DNA of 64,000 nt, taken from contig CM041776.1 of the NCBI GenBank assembly GCA_023374045.1, forward strand, positions 471,013,875 through 471,077,874. Reading direction: 5' to 3'. The DNA comes from Limonium bicolor (Eukaryota; Streptophyta; Magnoliopsida; Caryophyllales; Plumbaginaceae). Position 1 is the first letter of the stretch. Each line of letters starts with the position of its first letter. The translations under genes and the position numbers were made by a program. The notes below the pieces were generated by a model. That model saw nothing but the letters and a program-made list of their open reading frames with translations. It searched no databases and was not told where the DNA came from. This document shows positions 12,303-24,145 of this stretch, one piece after another.

Positions 12303-12310
12303 TATATAAA
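12303..12310 (+). promoter_or_regulatory. TATA box of the Athila-1 5' LTR
   Basis: TATATAAA in the context CCTCTATATAAACCC. It is repeated at 36597-36604 in the 3' LTR and has a counterpart in both Athila-2 LTRs. It is the likely core promoter for the element RNA, so U3 would end shortly downstream. Confidence 0.65.
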
Positions 12311-13289
12311 CCCAACACCATAACTGCACAAAACGCACCACGTACGACCAGAGGCTGATAAATCACAAACAGCTCCACACTCCATTCTCTTCCATTTAAT
12401 TCATCCCGTACACCACACTTCTTCATCTTTTATTTATTTTCACCATTTCACCACATTCACGTACGTACTCAAACAGAAGCAGTAATTTACAAAGAGAGAA
12501 AAGAGGCAGGCGAGTGCAGACCCGTTATTCGCAAGTAGTTCCTGAATAATGACTATTTCAATCTCTACTCTGTTTTTATTTCTGTCAATGTCTGAGTAAT
12601 CATATATTTGTGCTTAGGATGGGTGTTTAACCCAAAATAACTCAGCGTATTTATAATACCGAGTTTGCTTATAAATATTTGTTTTGTCTCTCTCTATTAT
12701 TAAATGTTTAAGAACTGATCATTTTTACTCATTTACGGTTTCTCTAATTTCAATGATTTTGTAAATTAGAGAATAGACCACAAAGAGAGACAAACGTTAG
12801 ATATTATCTCCTTGATTAGCAGATAAAATCCATCGCTGTTATAAAAAGAATTCTCACTTAAAGCTAATTAATGATTTTAGAGTTTTTCTGATTGTAAAAA
12901 GTCTACTGAATTAATTAAGAGTTGTCCTTATCTATGATTTAGAAAGGCCACAAGATAAAATTCTTAACAGACAAATAAGAGCAAACTAGGATTATATTTA
13001 TTATCTGAGTTATAATAGGGCAATTTCACCTTCCTTAGCACATTTTCCATCCACTTAATTCACAACTGTTTTTACTGTTTTTATTATTTCTGTACTAACC
13101 CAACAACAAATCAAGCTTGCCTCCGGCTAAACCCCTTTTTACAGTTTTTATTGACTACCTAAACTAGGATAATTGAACAATCTCCTTGTGGATACGACAC
13201 TTGTTTTACTACTACGAATAGGTACACTTGCCTATTAGTTTGTTATAAATCTATATATATTATAGTGTAGTTTTATCCCAACAAGTTTT

Positions 13290-13307
13290 TGGCGCCGTTG
13301 CCGGGGA
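13290..13307 (+). other. Primer binding site of Athila-1 (tRNA-Asp type)
   Basis: TGGCGCCGTTGCCGGGGA starts six bases after the 5' LTR. This is the well-known Athila/Tat-type site, complementary to the 3' end of tRNA-Asp, where minus-strand DNA synthesis begins. Confidence 0.92.
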
Positions 13308-13904
13308 GATTGATTCCATCAATTTCCCTAGTTTCCGGTAGTTCACTAGCTATACTGTAATATTTTGTATATTATTTTGTTGTTTGTTTAATTTTGGACA
13401 TCTAACTTCGGACATCTGACTTCGGACATTGGACATCTAACTTCTGACATTAAATTTCTGTACTTAATATTATTGTCATTTAATTTTCCATTGTCCTTAA
13501 CATTTAATTTCCATTGTCCTTTAAATTTCTGTACATTAACTACTAACATTAAATTTCTGTACATTAACTACTAACATTAAATTTCTGTCATTTAATTTTC
13601 TGTCATTTAATTTTCTGTCTATAACTACTAACATTAAATTTCTGTCATTTAATTTTCTGTCATTTAATTTCTGTCTCTAACTACTAACTTATAATTTCTG
13701 TCATTTAATTTCCCTTGTCATCTTATTTTTCTGTCATTTTCTCTTGTTAAAAAAAATATAAAAAAAATATAAAAAAAAAGAAGAAAAAAAATATATCAGA
13801 GTTGTTAAATTACATTTTATCAGACTAACCAATATTTCTGCTTGTATTTATCTGACCTCTGTTAATTTCACAATTTCTGACGAACCGAAAGTTATCTTCT
13901 GTGC
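13308..13904 (+). other. Athila-1 leader with short tandem repeats
   Basis: Noncoding leader between primer site and gag. From about 13395 to 13735 it is made of degenerate short repeats of GGACATCTGACTTC and then CTGTCATTTAATTT, followed by an A-rich stretch at 13750-13795. The Athila-2 leader (38600-38880, minus strand) contains related words such as GACATCTGACTT. Confidence 0.75.
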
Positions 13905-14364
13905 ATGCCAAATACTCGAACCCGAGGTTCTCCACCAATCAGTCCGAGCCCCGAACCCGAGCGAACTTTATTACAAGCACAAAGAAACCTGAGAAATCAA
14001 GCCATGGCCGATAACGAAGTTATAGATGAAGTGGGCCATGAAAACCAACCAAATCAACCAGAACACCGTGCCCTATCTGATTACCACCAACCGGATACCG
14101 AAGGAAGAGCATCAGCCATAGTTCTCCCTGAACTAACACCACAAGAAGCCGGACGTTGGGCTTTCAAAACCCACTACATCACCGCCGTCCGGGATCTAGG
14201 CAAGTTTAGTGGAGCGAACCCAGATGAAGCCCCAAATCATCTGAGTCTCTTCCTAGACTTCTGCAATTCCTTTGGTCAGACCGACAACGTCAAAGAAAGA
14301 ATCCGTCTACAACTATTTCCTCACTCGTTGTCGGATTCAGCAAACAGGTGGTACCGAAGTCTTC
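13905..14364 (+). pseudogene. Athila-1 gag, N-terminal part
   Basis: Starts MPNTRTRGSPP at the first good ATG after the leader; related gags begin the same way. The capsid-like gag domain begins around residue 100 with FSGANPDEAPNHLSLF and QLFPHSLSDSANRWYRSL. It is cut at 14364 by the LARD-like insertion (TSD TCTTC at 14360-14364) and resumes at 29568. The open frame runs about 50 bp into the LTR by chance. Gag would form the virus-like particle. Confidence 0.9.
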
Positions 14365-17300
14365 TGAAATACCCCAAACTTATTAAACACGGATTAAATA
14401 TCAAATCATATTAATTAAGGCTTAAACATGCCTTACAAGTCAACTGAGAACAACAGTGGTCAACACCAAACAAGATGTTGCACCCTTTGACTGTTAAGGG
14501 TAAACAAATACCCAAATGAACTATGTAGGACCTAAAAATTTGTCCTAAGTCTATTAACATAATATTAAACATATTATAATTGTTGGGCAACACTCCAACA
14601 CAAAGAAAAAGCACTTTCACGCTTCAAGGTCAAAAAAGGGCAAAAATGTGCTCTAAGAAACCTTAAAGGTCTAATGACCTCTAAATGATATAAAATTTAA
14701 TTACATGATCAAATATCATGTAAGGAACACATCAAGACCGTTGTCAAAGAAAACAGAGCTCAGAAACACCAGGCAACACAAAATGTGCGCTAAAACTCCT
14801 TAAAGCACGTTTTTGTGAAATTGTCTTTTAAATTGGTTTTAAATGGGCTAAAAGGTTATAAATACCTTTAAATATAATAAAATATCATATTATATGATAT
14901 TAGGAATTTAATTCCAAATTTTACAGATTTTTACAAATTTAATATTAAAATAATAATAAAACCCTGAAGTGGGGCCCGTATGAGTCAAAATGACCAAGTT
15001 TGGTCAATGGGCAGCTAATGACCCATTTGCCCTTGTGGAAATCGGCTGGCATGGAGGTGGGGAGACAGCATAAGTCATTGATTGACAATAATGCTACCTA
15101 ATACAAACAAGAATAGTAAAAAGCTTAATTTTCTTACCTTTTTCAAATAATGCAAGCCTTTCCACTCATTTCTCCCTTCCTTGTCCGTTCCCACTCATCC
15201 CAGCCGAGCTCCTCCCTTCCATGGAAGCTCTCAAGGTCTGTTCTTGAGCATGGAAGGCAAATCTAGCTCCTAAGTTCCTAATGTAAGTGTTTTAATGTCA
15301 TTTTTAGTCATTTTTAGCCCTTTTTCTTCATTTCTTCACTACCAACACCTAAATTTCGTGGCTCAACAATTCCTATGGCTTATTCTCAGTGTTCTAAGGT
15401 TAGAACAAGAGCTAAACTGGGTTGAGACCAGTAGAGGGACCAAGGTTGTTCAAATCTACATTTTAAGGTAAAAATGTGCTTTAAGCTCATAACTTTTGAT
15501 TCCCTTCGAATTTGGCTGTGAAATTTTGGCCATAGCCTCATCCTCTTCTCCTTTTCATGTGGGATCTGTTGGTTAGCCATTTGGAGCAAGGATGGCCGAG
15601 ATCCAAGAGAAATACTCTCTTTTTAGGCATTTTACCAAGGTAAAACCTAATAACAAGGTAGGATTTCGAGATCTAACTATCTCCTATGTCAATATGCTGG
15701 ATCTAACACCTTGTGGTGTGTTTGGTTCAGGTCGAAAACACTTAGAACTTTCCTTGCACTCTTAAGGTAATTTTTGCCTTAAATCTTACATTAAATTACT
15801 CCTTATGGTTAGATCTTGCTTTGAGACTAACTAGGCCTTGTTTTCTGTTTGAAAACATGTAAAACAAGCTGTGGAGATTTTCTACTCAAGGTGGCCGAAC
15901 CAAACAAGGCTTTACCTAAGCTAAATCAAGGTATAAATCACTTAAAACCTTAACTTGATACATTAACACAAATTTAAGTGTGTGTATATCAATTGCCGTG
16001 AGTGAAGGAGAAAAACAAGGTCTTATTTGACCTTAAAATGTTTAAGGAATGATTTAATAAATTTTATAACTAATTAAACAAGCATAAATGTCAAATTTAA
16101 GACATTATGTGGAAGTTTGGTAATTAACAAAGAATCTATGGTGAGGCCGAAAATTTATATGTATTTTGGGACATTTATGTGTAATTTATTTTGTGAGCAA
16201 ATGTTTGTAATAAGCCATGTATTTTAGGCCATTTATTTTTATGCATTTACAAGCTTTATTTAAGTTTAGGTGATATATAATTATTACCCGAAATGAAAGG
16301 GGGTCTTTGGTGTTTAAATTAAATTTGGGGGCTTTAGAATATATAAGGCCGAAAATTAGAGTTAAAAGGAGTTAAAATAAAGTTTTATAAGATTTTATAA
16401 AGTTTTGGGGGTTAAATGGTGAATTTTGGAACTTAAGGGTTAAAACCGTAAATATAAGAAATTGGTGGTCAAGGAAATATTAAGGTGGTCAACCTTGACC
16501 ATATGCTAGGTTTTGACCAAAATAAATAAGTTAGATAACTTATTTAAGGTTTTATAATAAGCTATGTATTTTATGGTAATATTTTATAACATATGTGGTA
16601 AATATGTTATTACCAAAAATAAAGGGTGTACAATGGTATTTTAAACACCCATGGGCTATTAGGAATTTTTAGGAATTTATTTGATGAGTTTTGGAATTAA
16701 ATTGAACTATATATGTATAATATATAGTTATTATGTCATTATGACACTTTGGAGAAAAATAGATGGTGAAATGGTAAATACTAAGAGTATATGGGTTAAT
16801 AAGGATATTTATAACCCTTTGGTGGAATTTGGTGATTTTTAGAATTATATAAGAGTATTTGTTGAGATATATGTATAACATATAGTTTTAATGAAATTAT
16901 CAAACTATATGTTATAAATTGGACCTAATGATAATATAAAATGTATATTGAGGTCTGTTCGAAATTTACAAAAAATAACCATAGGTTATACTCTTTTATA
17001 AGTTAGAAATGTTATATTGAATGGTATATAACATGGTGAAAAGAAAGGGGTGATTTGGTAAATAAAGGAAAATTATGGTTTAAGGAAAGGTATAAGGTTT
17101 AATATATGCCTATGAGGCAATATACAATAGTTTTGTATAAAAACTATGGGTTATGAGTTAAAGGAGATAAAAATATCTTATCAAATGGTATTAGTATTTT
17201 GGTATAACATTACATAATGTTATGTGGTCAAAAGGGAATTTAAATAAATTCGAGGCTATACCGAATTAATCGAGTTGGAAAATGAATTTTAGACTATGGT

Positions 17301-19781
17301 CTACAATGTCCTAAATGTTATGACAAATATATGGTATTAAGGGGTTTAAGGGAATTAATATAAGGAGGGGTACTCACATAAAATAATGTGACACAACGAT
17401 AATAAATGGGATTTAAACTAAGGTGTTTATGGAATAAACCTTAGGAGTTGTAATTATACAACAAAAATGTTACATAATATTAGGATAATAATCTTATAAG
17501 TTGTTTAATATAATAAACTAATGGGAACATCATCTATAAAAGATGATAAAATGTAACATAAAATATAAGAGTTATGAAACTCATGAGAATTACCTACGTG
17601 GTAAAAATATCTATACATACACAAGAATAATGTATATAAGGTGGATATATATATTTTGGTTGAAAAACCATATGGTTTAATGGTGGGGTTATTAAAAATA
17701 TAGTAAAACTATATGTTATGGGTTTTTGGGATGCAAATACTATTTGCTAAAGATAATGAATATTATATACTACATGGTATGATAAGGAATGGTGGAAAAA
17801 TAATACAACATGGAAAAAAATAATACAATATGGAAAAAAATAATACAACATAAAATAATCATGCATGCATACATGCAACTAGGTTATATACCTAAACTAG
17901 ATGTGGATAAGATTAAAGAAATATAAGGAATTAAACTTAACAGTTGAATAGTTTTGACGTAGCGTTTTAAGTAACAAAGCGACTGTTGTTAGAGAAACCC
18001 GTAACAACAACTGTAGAAAACAGGGGTGAATTGTCGGGGTTGCTTATTATTCGGAAATACTGGATGTGGTTAGTCATGGAGACTGACTTATAGTTTGTGT
18101 TACCGTTTAGAGTATACTTCTGACAAGGACGCTTGACGAGCTAGCGGACTACACGGAGCGTAGGATCTTGCTGATTCATACTCCACGTAATACTGTCAGG
18201 GTGAACGGTATGTAAAGGGGTTTTGCCGAGTTGTCCTAAGGTTGCTCCTTGGGCTCGGATTTGGTTGATATAACTTGTGTGTTGTTATATGTCTCTGTTG
18301 TCGTTGAGGGCTTCCTCAATTCAGGCTTCTGGGTGATCTGTGATAAGATTGTTTGCCTGAATGTGTTAATTGTATATTTATAGCTGCTTATTATTTACTG
18401 TTGTTGAATTAACAGTATTGGTTCGTATATATGAACCTATATATATAAAACGAACTAGCGGCTATGGTGCTATCTTATATGAAAAATAAGGAACGTAAGT
18501 AAAACGTTGTAGCACTATGATAATAACACAATATTGTCTGAGACTTTGTACGGAGCATTGGCCTTTTCTATACGCCGCTCTCGTATCTAACACTGGATCC
18601 CGAGTTTACAAACTCCGGATTGGACTAATGACCTTAGTCTGCTGTGTTAGAAAATTTGGTAATGCGATGCGATGGTATAATTAATTAATTAATGGAATGG
18701 AAGGAAAGCCAAGAGATGTGGCTCTTGGTGCGCGCTGTGATCACAAAAACGATACCAGGATGTCCGCGTACGGTCCGTAAGTATCAAGAAAATTCCCGTG
18801 AGCTAGAATGGCTCGTTGGTCGGAGACTCTACCGTTGGAGTGGCTACTGCCATGGGTGACCGCCATAATATATGGGTAACTAAGACGTCGTTTTTAACGA
18901 GACATTGTCACTAGGATAACTGAACAACTAAAACAATTGAAACTTATACAGTGGCGAACAATATCATGGACGAGACTTAATACTTGTTTATTATTCTCGT
19001 TGTTTCGCTTTGTTGTTCATTGGTTATACTTGTGGATATTTTGTTGTGTGTTGATGGTTGGATGGAGCCTACAAGGCTAAGGTAAAACAAATATGAAAAC
19101 TGTACGCTACGGCGAATGTACATGGTACATCATTTTGTTAATGTTCGATACGTTCGATATATAAATGTTGTGTGGAATATTAAATGAATGTTGGATACTT
19201 GGATGGATGGTTGAATGTTGGATATTTGGAGGATGGTTGAATGTTTATGGATATTTTGGCTGGATGGTTAAATTATTATGCATGTTTACTACAGTATTGA
19301 ATATAACTGTAAAAAGGTAAAGCATGAAACGATCTAATAATAAGACGGTTAAAATGACAAGTGACCATTAGGGTCCAGGCCCGGCATACTCAGCGTCTAT
19401 CGCTGATACTACGCCATTTTCAGGTTGTTGATCATTGTCGGAGCTGAAGAGCAGGAACAGGGTAATTGAAGACGCTGTATAGAAATGAAGATGGTGTATG
19501 GTCTTATGGTAAGGTTTGTGTATTTCAGGATGGGTAGATGCTCACTTGTCGATGTTTGTGACTTATGGATTTAGTGTGATGTATAGGAATTTCTCGTTGT
19601 CACTGCGGTTAGCAGTTTATTTATTTTGGAAGTTGGATGTAGTTTGGCTACGTGCTCGCATGGGCGAGTAATGGCCGGTGACACGAGTGAGTTTGTAATG
19701 TTAATTGTTTTACCGCTGCGAGACGTTTTTATTTATTGCTACGTGAGGGATCATATCGTGATTATGGAGAGGGGTGTTACA
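14365..19781 (+). repeat. 5' LTR of the LARD-like element
   Basis: 5417 bp, TGAAATACCCC to GGAGAGGGGTGTTACA. AT-rich, with no coding capacity. It contains a run of ATGGAAAAAAATAATACAA repeats near 17800-17850 and a GGATGGATGGTTGAATG minisatellite near 19195-19270. It differs from 24146-29567 mainly by one-base insertions and deletions in homopolymers. Confidence 0.95.
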
Positions 19782-19785
19782 AAAG

Positions 19786-19797
19786 TGGTATCAGAGC
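19786..19797 (+). other. Primer binding site of the LARD-like element (tRNA-iMet)
   Basis: TGGTATCAGAGC starts after the spacer AAAG following the LTR end. It is complementary to the 3' end of initiator tRNA-Met. Confidence 0.93.
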
Positions 19798-20629
19798 GGA
19801 GTACCGCTCTGATGACGAGAAAGAGGTTAAGACAGTGAGCTTAGGACTTGGGAAAAATTGGGAAACATTTGGAAGGTACAAGACGATTCGTCTTAAGAGA
19901 TGTGGTGTCTAGTAACGCAAAATGCGTGATAGGATAGCCTTTAAGGCAACTTAATATCAATTGGTTGTGTACGGTAAGTTACCGAGTATTTATGGACATA
20001 CTGTACTACAGATGTCTGGTGGAACTAGAGGGCGTGTACCGGTAGAGGTGGAGGCGGTGACCCGGATTACAGGAGTTGGTGAGACGGTTGCAGCGTTCTT
20101 GCACATGGGTACTCAGATAGGAAAGCCCAGCCCACCCGCCACAGCCCAGGGAAACGAACCGGCTGAAGTCAGTTACAAGACCCGACCACCTACATATTCT
20201 GGGGAACCAGACCCCGTAGCTTTGGAACGTTATATCGTTGAACATGAGAAGGCCTATGAAGCTTTACAAGTACCTGACAACAAGAAGGTTGCCATTGCTG
20301 CTTTCCATCTGAAGGATGCAGCTAGCACTTGGTGGAGGTTGGTCAAGGACCATCACCTGGCTACGCCCGAATTTTCGTGGGCTGCTTTGTAGAATTAACT
20401 GAGAGGAAAATACTACCCGGCGCACCTCAACCAGAAGAAGCGCCAGGAGTCCGAGACACTGACCCAAGAAGGTCTGACCGTGGATGAGTATTACGCTCGA
20501 TTCATTGGTCAGCTGGACTTCATTCCCGGTGTGGATTACTCAGATACCGTGAAGGTCGAGAAGTTCCGGGGAGGACTATTATTTCGCATCCAGATGGCGA
20601 TGGGTGCTACCCTCTACACTACCATCCAG

Positions 20630-20686
20630 GTGCTACATAAAAGCCATAAGATTCTTTACTTACTACATACCAATTAACGTTGTGAG
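20630..20686 (+). other. Candidate intron 1 in the LARD-like gag
   Basis: A 57-nt stretch with CAG|GTGCTA at the left and GTGAG|G at the right, containing an in-frame stop. Skipping it joins the flanking gag blocks in the same frame with no base left over. It contains a branch-point-like TTAAC. It is short for a plant intron. Confidence 0.4.
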
Positions 20687-20846
20687 GACTTACCAAGGAG
20701 ATTCCAGGAGTGTTATGAGGCTGCCTCGAGGACTGAGCTAATGCTCCAGACTCGGGAAGAGACTCCAGGGGCAAAGAAAAGGAAGAACCCTGAAGGAGAG
20801 TCTGAGGGTGGAGGAGCATCTCCAGAGGAGGCCAGAGAAAGGGAAA

Positions 20847-20916
20847 GTAAGGACTTATCCCACTCTAAATTGTTACTATAAAATACTTATAAATACTGAA
20901 CCGAAACCTTGAACAG
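20847..20916 (+). other. Candidate intron 2 in the LARD-like gag
   Basis: A 70-nt AT-rich stretch, AAA|GTAAGG to GAACAG|G, with stops in frame and a CTGAAC branch-like word near its 3' end. The splice-site words are good plant consensus. Skipping it leaves a one-base frame mismatch, so either a further indel exists or the idea is wrong. Confidence 0.45.
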
Positions 20917-21035
20917 GAAATTCTTTAAAAAGAAAAGGGCAACAGGGCACAAGGGAAAGAAAGGGAAAGAGCCCGTCCTTCGGTTGACCGGCCCAGCTAT
21001 TGATGCTAAGCCTCTAAGATCTGCACCTCCTAAGG

Positions 21036-21117
21036 GTGAGAACACCACCTCTTAAATTCAAATGTAATCTTAATCTTTATACCGCCAGATTTAACTTAAA
21101 CTTAATTCTACTATTAG
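21036..21117 (+). other. Candidate intron 3 in the LARD-like gag
   Basis: An 82-nt AT-rich stretch, AAGG|GTGAGA to CTATTAG|G, lying directly before the zinc-knuckle block. Upstream and downstream sequence is GC-richer and codes for gag-like residues, while this stretch does not. Confidence 0.45.
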
Positions 21118-21390
21118 GCACCGGACAGCCCCAGCGCCATTTTACTGTAAGCGTTGTGGAAGGACCATCCAGGGGTCGACTGCGAAGGCCGCAAAGTCGA
21201 ATGTCGGTGCTGCCACAAAGAAGGCCATAGGGAATCTGAATGCTGGATGAACCAGAGAGCCGTAACTACAGGCCACCAAGGAATACTCAAAGACCTCAGC
21301 TGGAGGATCTGGAGTACCACGAGGCGGTCAGGATGGCAGACATCTACTGATGCTGGAGCCCTGAAGGGCAAAGGAGTAGATAGGGCATGA

Positions 21391-24132
21391 GTACCCTGAC
21401 TCCATGAGACCGCTGGGGAAGACTTTTACTTACTATGTTGTGTGCTTACTTTGAATGTTAAAGGAGCTATGTTATAAGTATGTGGGAGTGTGTCATTGAC
21501 CACTCGCCTTTGTGTAAGACTTTGGGATTAGTTATGTGGACTCGATGCGAGCACCTTGGAAACATGACGGATTATATATATGAACAGGATGTTTAAGCTT
21601 ACAGTATCATGTAGCCATACTAAATGACACAGAGTCAATGAGAGGGAATTACTGAACCAGAATTTCCCTGCATGGCGCACTTGCTATTGCAAGCGCTATG
21701 ACAAGAAAACCACTGAAATTTCCATCTGCCTTGCGCACTTGCTACAGCAAGTGCAGCGACAACAACATCAACGGCAAATGCAACTGCAATAACAACTACT
21801 TTTAACCTTTTATTAAAAAAAAACTGTTTTTCACACTTTTTCATTGAAACTTGGGGATTAGAAGCCTATGCAATTTTGGAAGGACCGATAGTCCAACCAT
21901 GCAACTGGACACATTATACAGCCACTATGACTGTAAAAAAAAAAACACACCCGTTTAAACGTTCGAGGAAGTTTCAGGCAGGGCTTATTAACCAAATACC
22001 ACAGTGTATACCGGCACAGAATGCTAATCACTACTAGTGATACATGTTTAGTCCTTATGGACAAGCATACCCTTTGTAGATGCACCACGTCAGTGAGGAG
22101 GTGGGAAGTGAAGAGCCAAGTTGCTCAAACTATTATGCAATCTACAATGCATCCAATTACATGGATGAGGGGACGAATATGAATTATGGACAAGAAATGA
22201 TAAAAAAAAAACAAAAAAACAGGGAGAAAAAGGAAAAAAGGATGTGTTGTACTCAATGAGATAAAAAAAAAGGATATCCATCAAAGGGAGATTGACAACA
22301 GAATACTTCACTATAACCGTGTGACAGACATTACCAGTTTACTAAACGAGTCATGGGACGACCGCACTCCGTTAGGAGCATGTGGGCCTGACAGACTTAT
22401 TTATGAATTAGTCGGGTAAGTAGTAATGTATCAGTATGGTACCCCATGCAAGTAGACAAGTAGTGTTAGGAACGCGAGAAGTAGTCAACTCCATTCTACG
22501 GACAGTAAGACGGATTACCTCGAAGATGGACGAGAAGAGCCGCAGTTAACCAACGGGCTAGAAAAAAAAAGAGAACCTTCAACAGAGAATAGTGGACAGT
22601 ATACAGTGAAGACAGGGAAACGATTCAAGAACAGGAAAACCAAAATAAAAAAGCAACAGGAAAACCCATTATGGACGAAATATGTAGAACCCTCATAGGA
22701 TCAAGCAAATGCTTGCAATCCAGAGGAAATCTACCAGATGATATGGACATAACGCGTGACCACGCGAGGAGAAAAGATAAAGCTATATGATAGCAGATAT
22801 CTTGCTTAAGAGCATTGGATTTGGAATGTACCACTCACAGGATAATTCGCACTCTTATCTGTTTGACTCATGAGATATTAGGTTGAGCGTTTACGCCTCT
22901 GCACTCTGTATGACTGAGTGTTTTGGTATTGCACTCGTGCAGTTATTAAACTAGTGAGAACACAGAAAGATAAAGTGGATATCAACAAGAGTGTGAAAAA
23001 AAAAGAACTATAACAGTGTGTTACTCCGGAACAAAACACCAGGAGACATGGATGACAAGCATCATCTTTGTGGACATTGAGGCTGGTACGTTAGTATACA
23101 AGACAAGTGCAAAAAGCACTAAGTACTAACAATGGCCAATGTCATAGTATACCTCAACTGAATAAGAGTGAGAAAAGACACACGCATGTATGCTAGTGAT
23201 CCAAACAAGTGGATTCACAGCAAAAAAAAAAAAAGAAAGGCAAATTGAGCCTGTGTTCATGGGTCTGCACCTCATACGGAGCGAGTGGGCCCATTAGAAC
23301 AAATTTGGGAAAGAGCACAAGTTGTTTAGTACCTCACCCTTTTATGTATTGTGGAGCCCTAGAGGGCTAGAGTTATACCCGTCTCTCTGATATGAGGATA
23401 ATCCATGAGTTGGAGAACTCTTTGAGAGCCAAGTATCCAGCGCTCCTTGTTGAGCGCTGTTGTATACTGTGGGGTACGGGGGCGTAACCCTTTTTAAGGG
23501 GGGTAGAGCCTCTTGGCTGTGCACACGTTTGCACTAAGTTTGTTTGTTTTATATGCATTGCATAAAAAAAAAGAGAGAATTGGTGGTGTGCGGGGCATAC
23601 GAGGTTTGCTTGGTTAGTATGTGAATTATTTTAGTATGCATAGCATACAGTGAATTGGTTTTGTTGGTTATGGTGGTACACGGGGTGTGCCTTGTTTGGG
23701 TTGTTTGTGTGTGATTACACTTGTATGTACGTATCTTACGAGTACCTGTATGAATGTTGTATGTACACCATGTGTGTAACACTTCTCTTATGCTATTTGT
23801 GATATGTATTCATATTGCTTTATAGAATGATTACATATGGTATCGCCTAGACGAAATGAATCATTAGATATGGAATGTGGAACAATGGAATGTTATGGAC
23901 ACCTCAGGAAGGTTGTCAGGACTTGTAGAACTGATAGGAAATAATGGTGATGATGGATCACTTATATCCAATATGATTGAACTAACACACAACGTGATGG
24001 CTATGTGCTGTATAGGCACAATACGATGTGTGTAAATGATATATCACTAGATATACATTATGGGAATAATGGGTAGTTATACATTTATATATTTACCTAT
24101 TTGATTAAGAGACTTCGGGACGAAGTCTTTTT
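21391..24132 (+). other. Noncoding internal region of the LARD-like element
   Basis: About 2.7 kb with no protease, RT, RNase H, integrase or chromodomain motif in any frame; the ORFs present are short and unlike known proteins. Several A8-A13 runs occur on the plus strand (near 21816, 21937, 22201, 22262, 22561, 22997, 23221 and 23563). An internal copy of the polypurine word AAGGGGGGTAGA is at 23496-23507. Confidence 0.8.
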
Positions 24133-24144
24133 AAGGGGGGTAGA
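24133..24144 (+). other. Polypurine tract of the LARD-like element
   Basis: AAGGGGGGTAGA followed by one base and then the 3' LTR. The wider context GGGACGAAGTCTTTTTAAGG resembles the 3' end of chromovirus internal regions. A second copy is at 23496-23507. Confidence 0.85.
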
Positions 24145-24145
24145 C

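Larger units (their letters stand above)
11539..13283 (+). repeat. 5' LTR of Athila-1
   Basis: A direct repeat of 35834-37575, 1745 bp long, starting TGATAAGTGTCC and ending TTTTATCCCAACA. It carries a hairpin array (11802-12109), then a TATA box (12303-12310). The 3' end is unrelated to that of Athila-2, although the first ~230 bp are nearly the same. Confidence 0.96.
20012..21390 (+). pseudogene. Chromovirus-type gag of the LARD-like element, broken, with intron-like gaps
   Basis: The likely start is MSGGTRGRV at 20012. A gag domain follows with PPTYSGEPDPVALERY and AASTWWRLVKDHH (20180-20370). Stops near 20390 are followed by KYYPAHLNQKKRQE and VDEYYARFIGQLDF (20410-20520). A basic region rich in K, E and G leads to two zinc knuckles near 21146-21245, the second being CRCCHKEGHRESEC (CX2CX4HX4C). 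The coding blocks are separated by three AT-rich stretches with GT at the start and AG at the end (20630-20686, 20847-20916, 21036-21117). The other frame breaks are mostly one-base homopolymer changes. Gag would let the element RNA be packaged, but it cannot be made from this copy as written. Confidence 0.82.

Noticed and set aside
13288..13310. tRNA gene near the primer sites
   Set aside because: Only the 12-18-nt complements of tRNA 3' ends are present; there is no cloverleaf.
21391..24132. Degraded pol in the LARD-like element
   Set aside because: I looked for DLGA, FMDD/YxDD, HTDH, HPQTNG and chromodomain-like blocks in all frames and found none.
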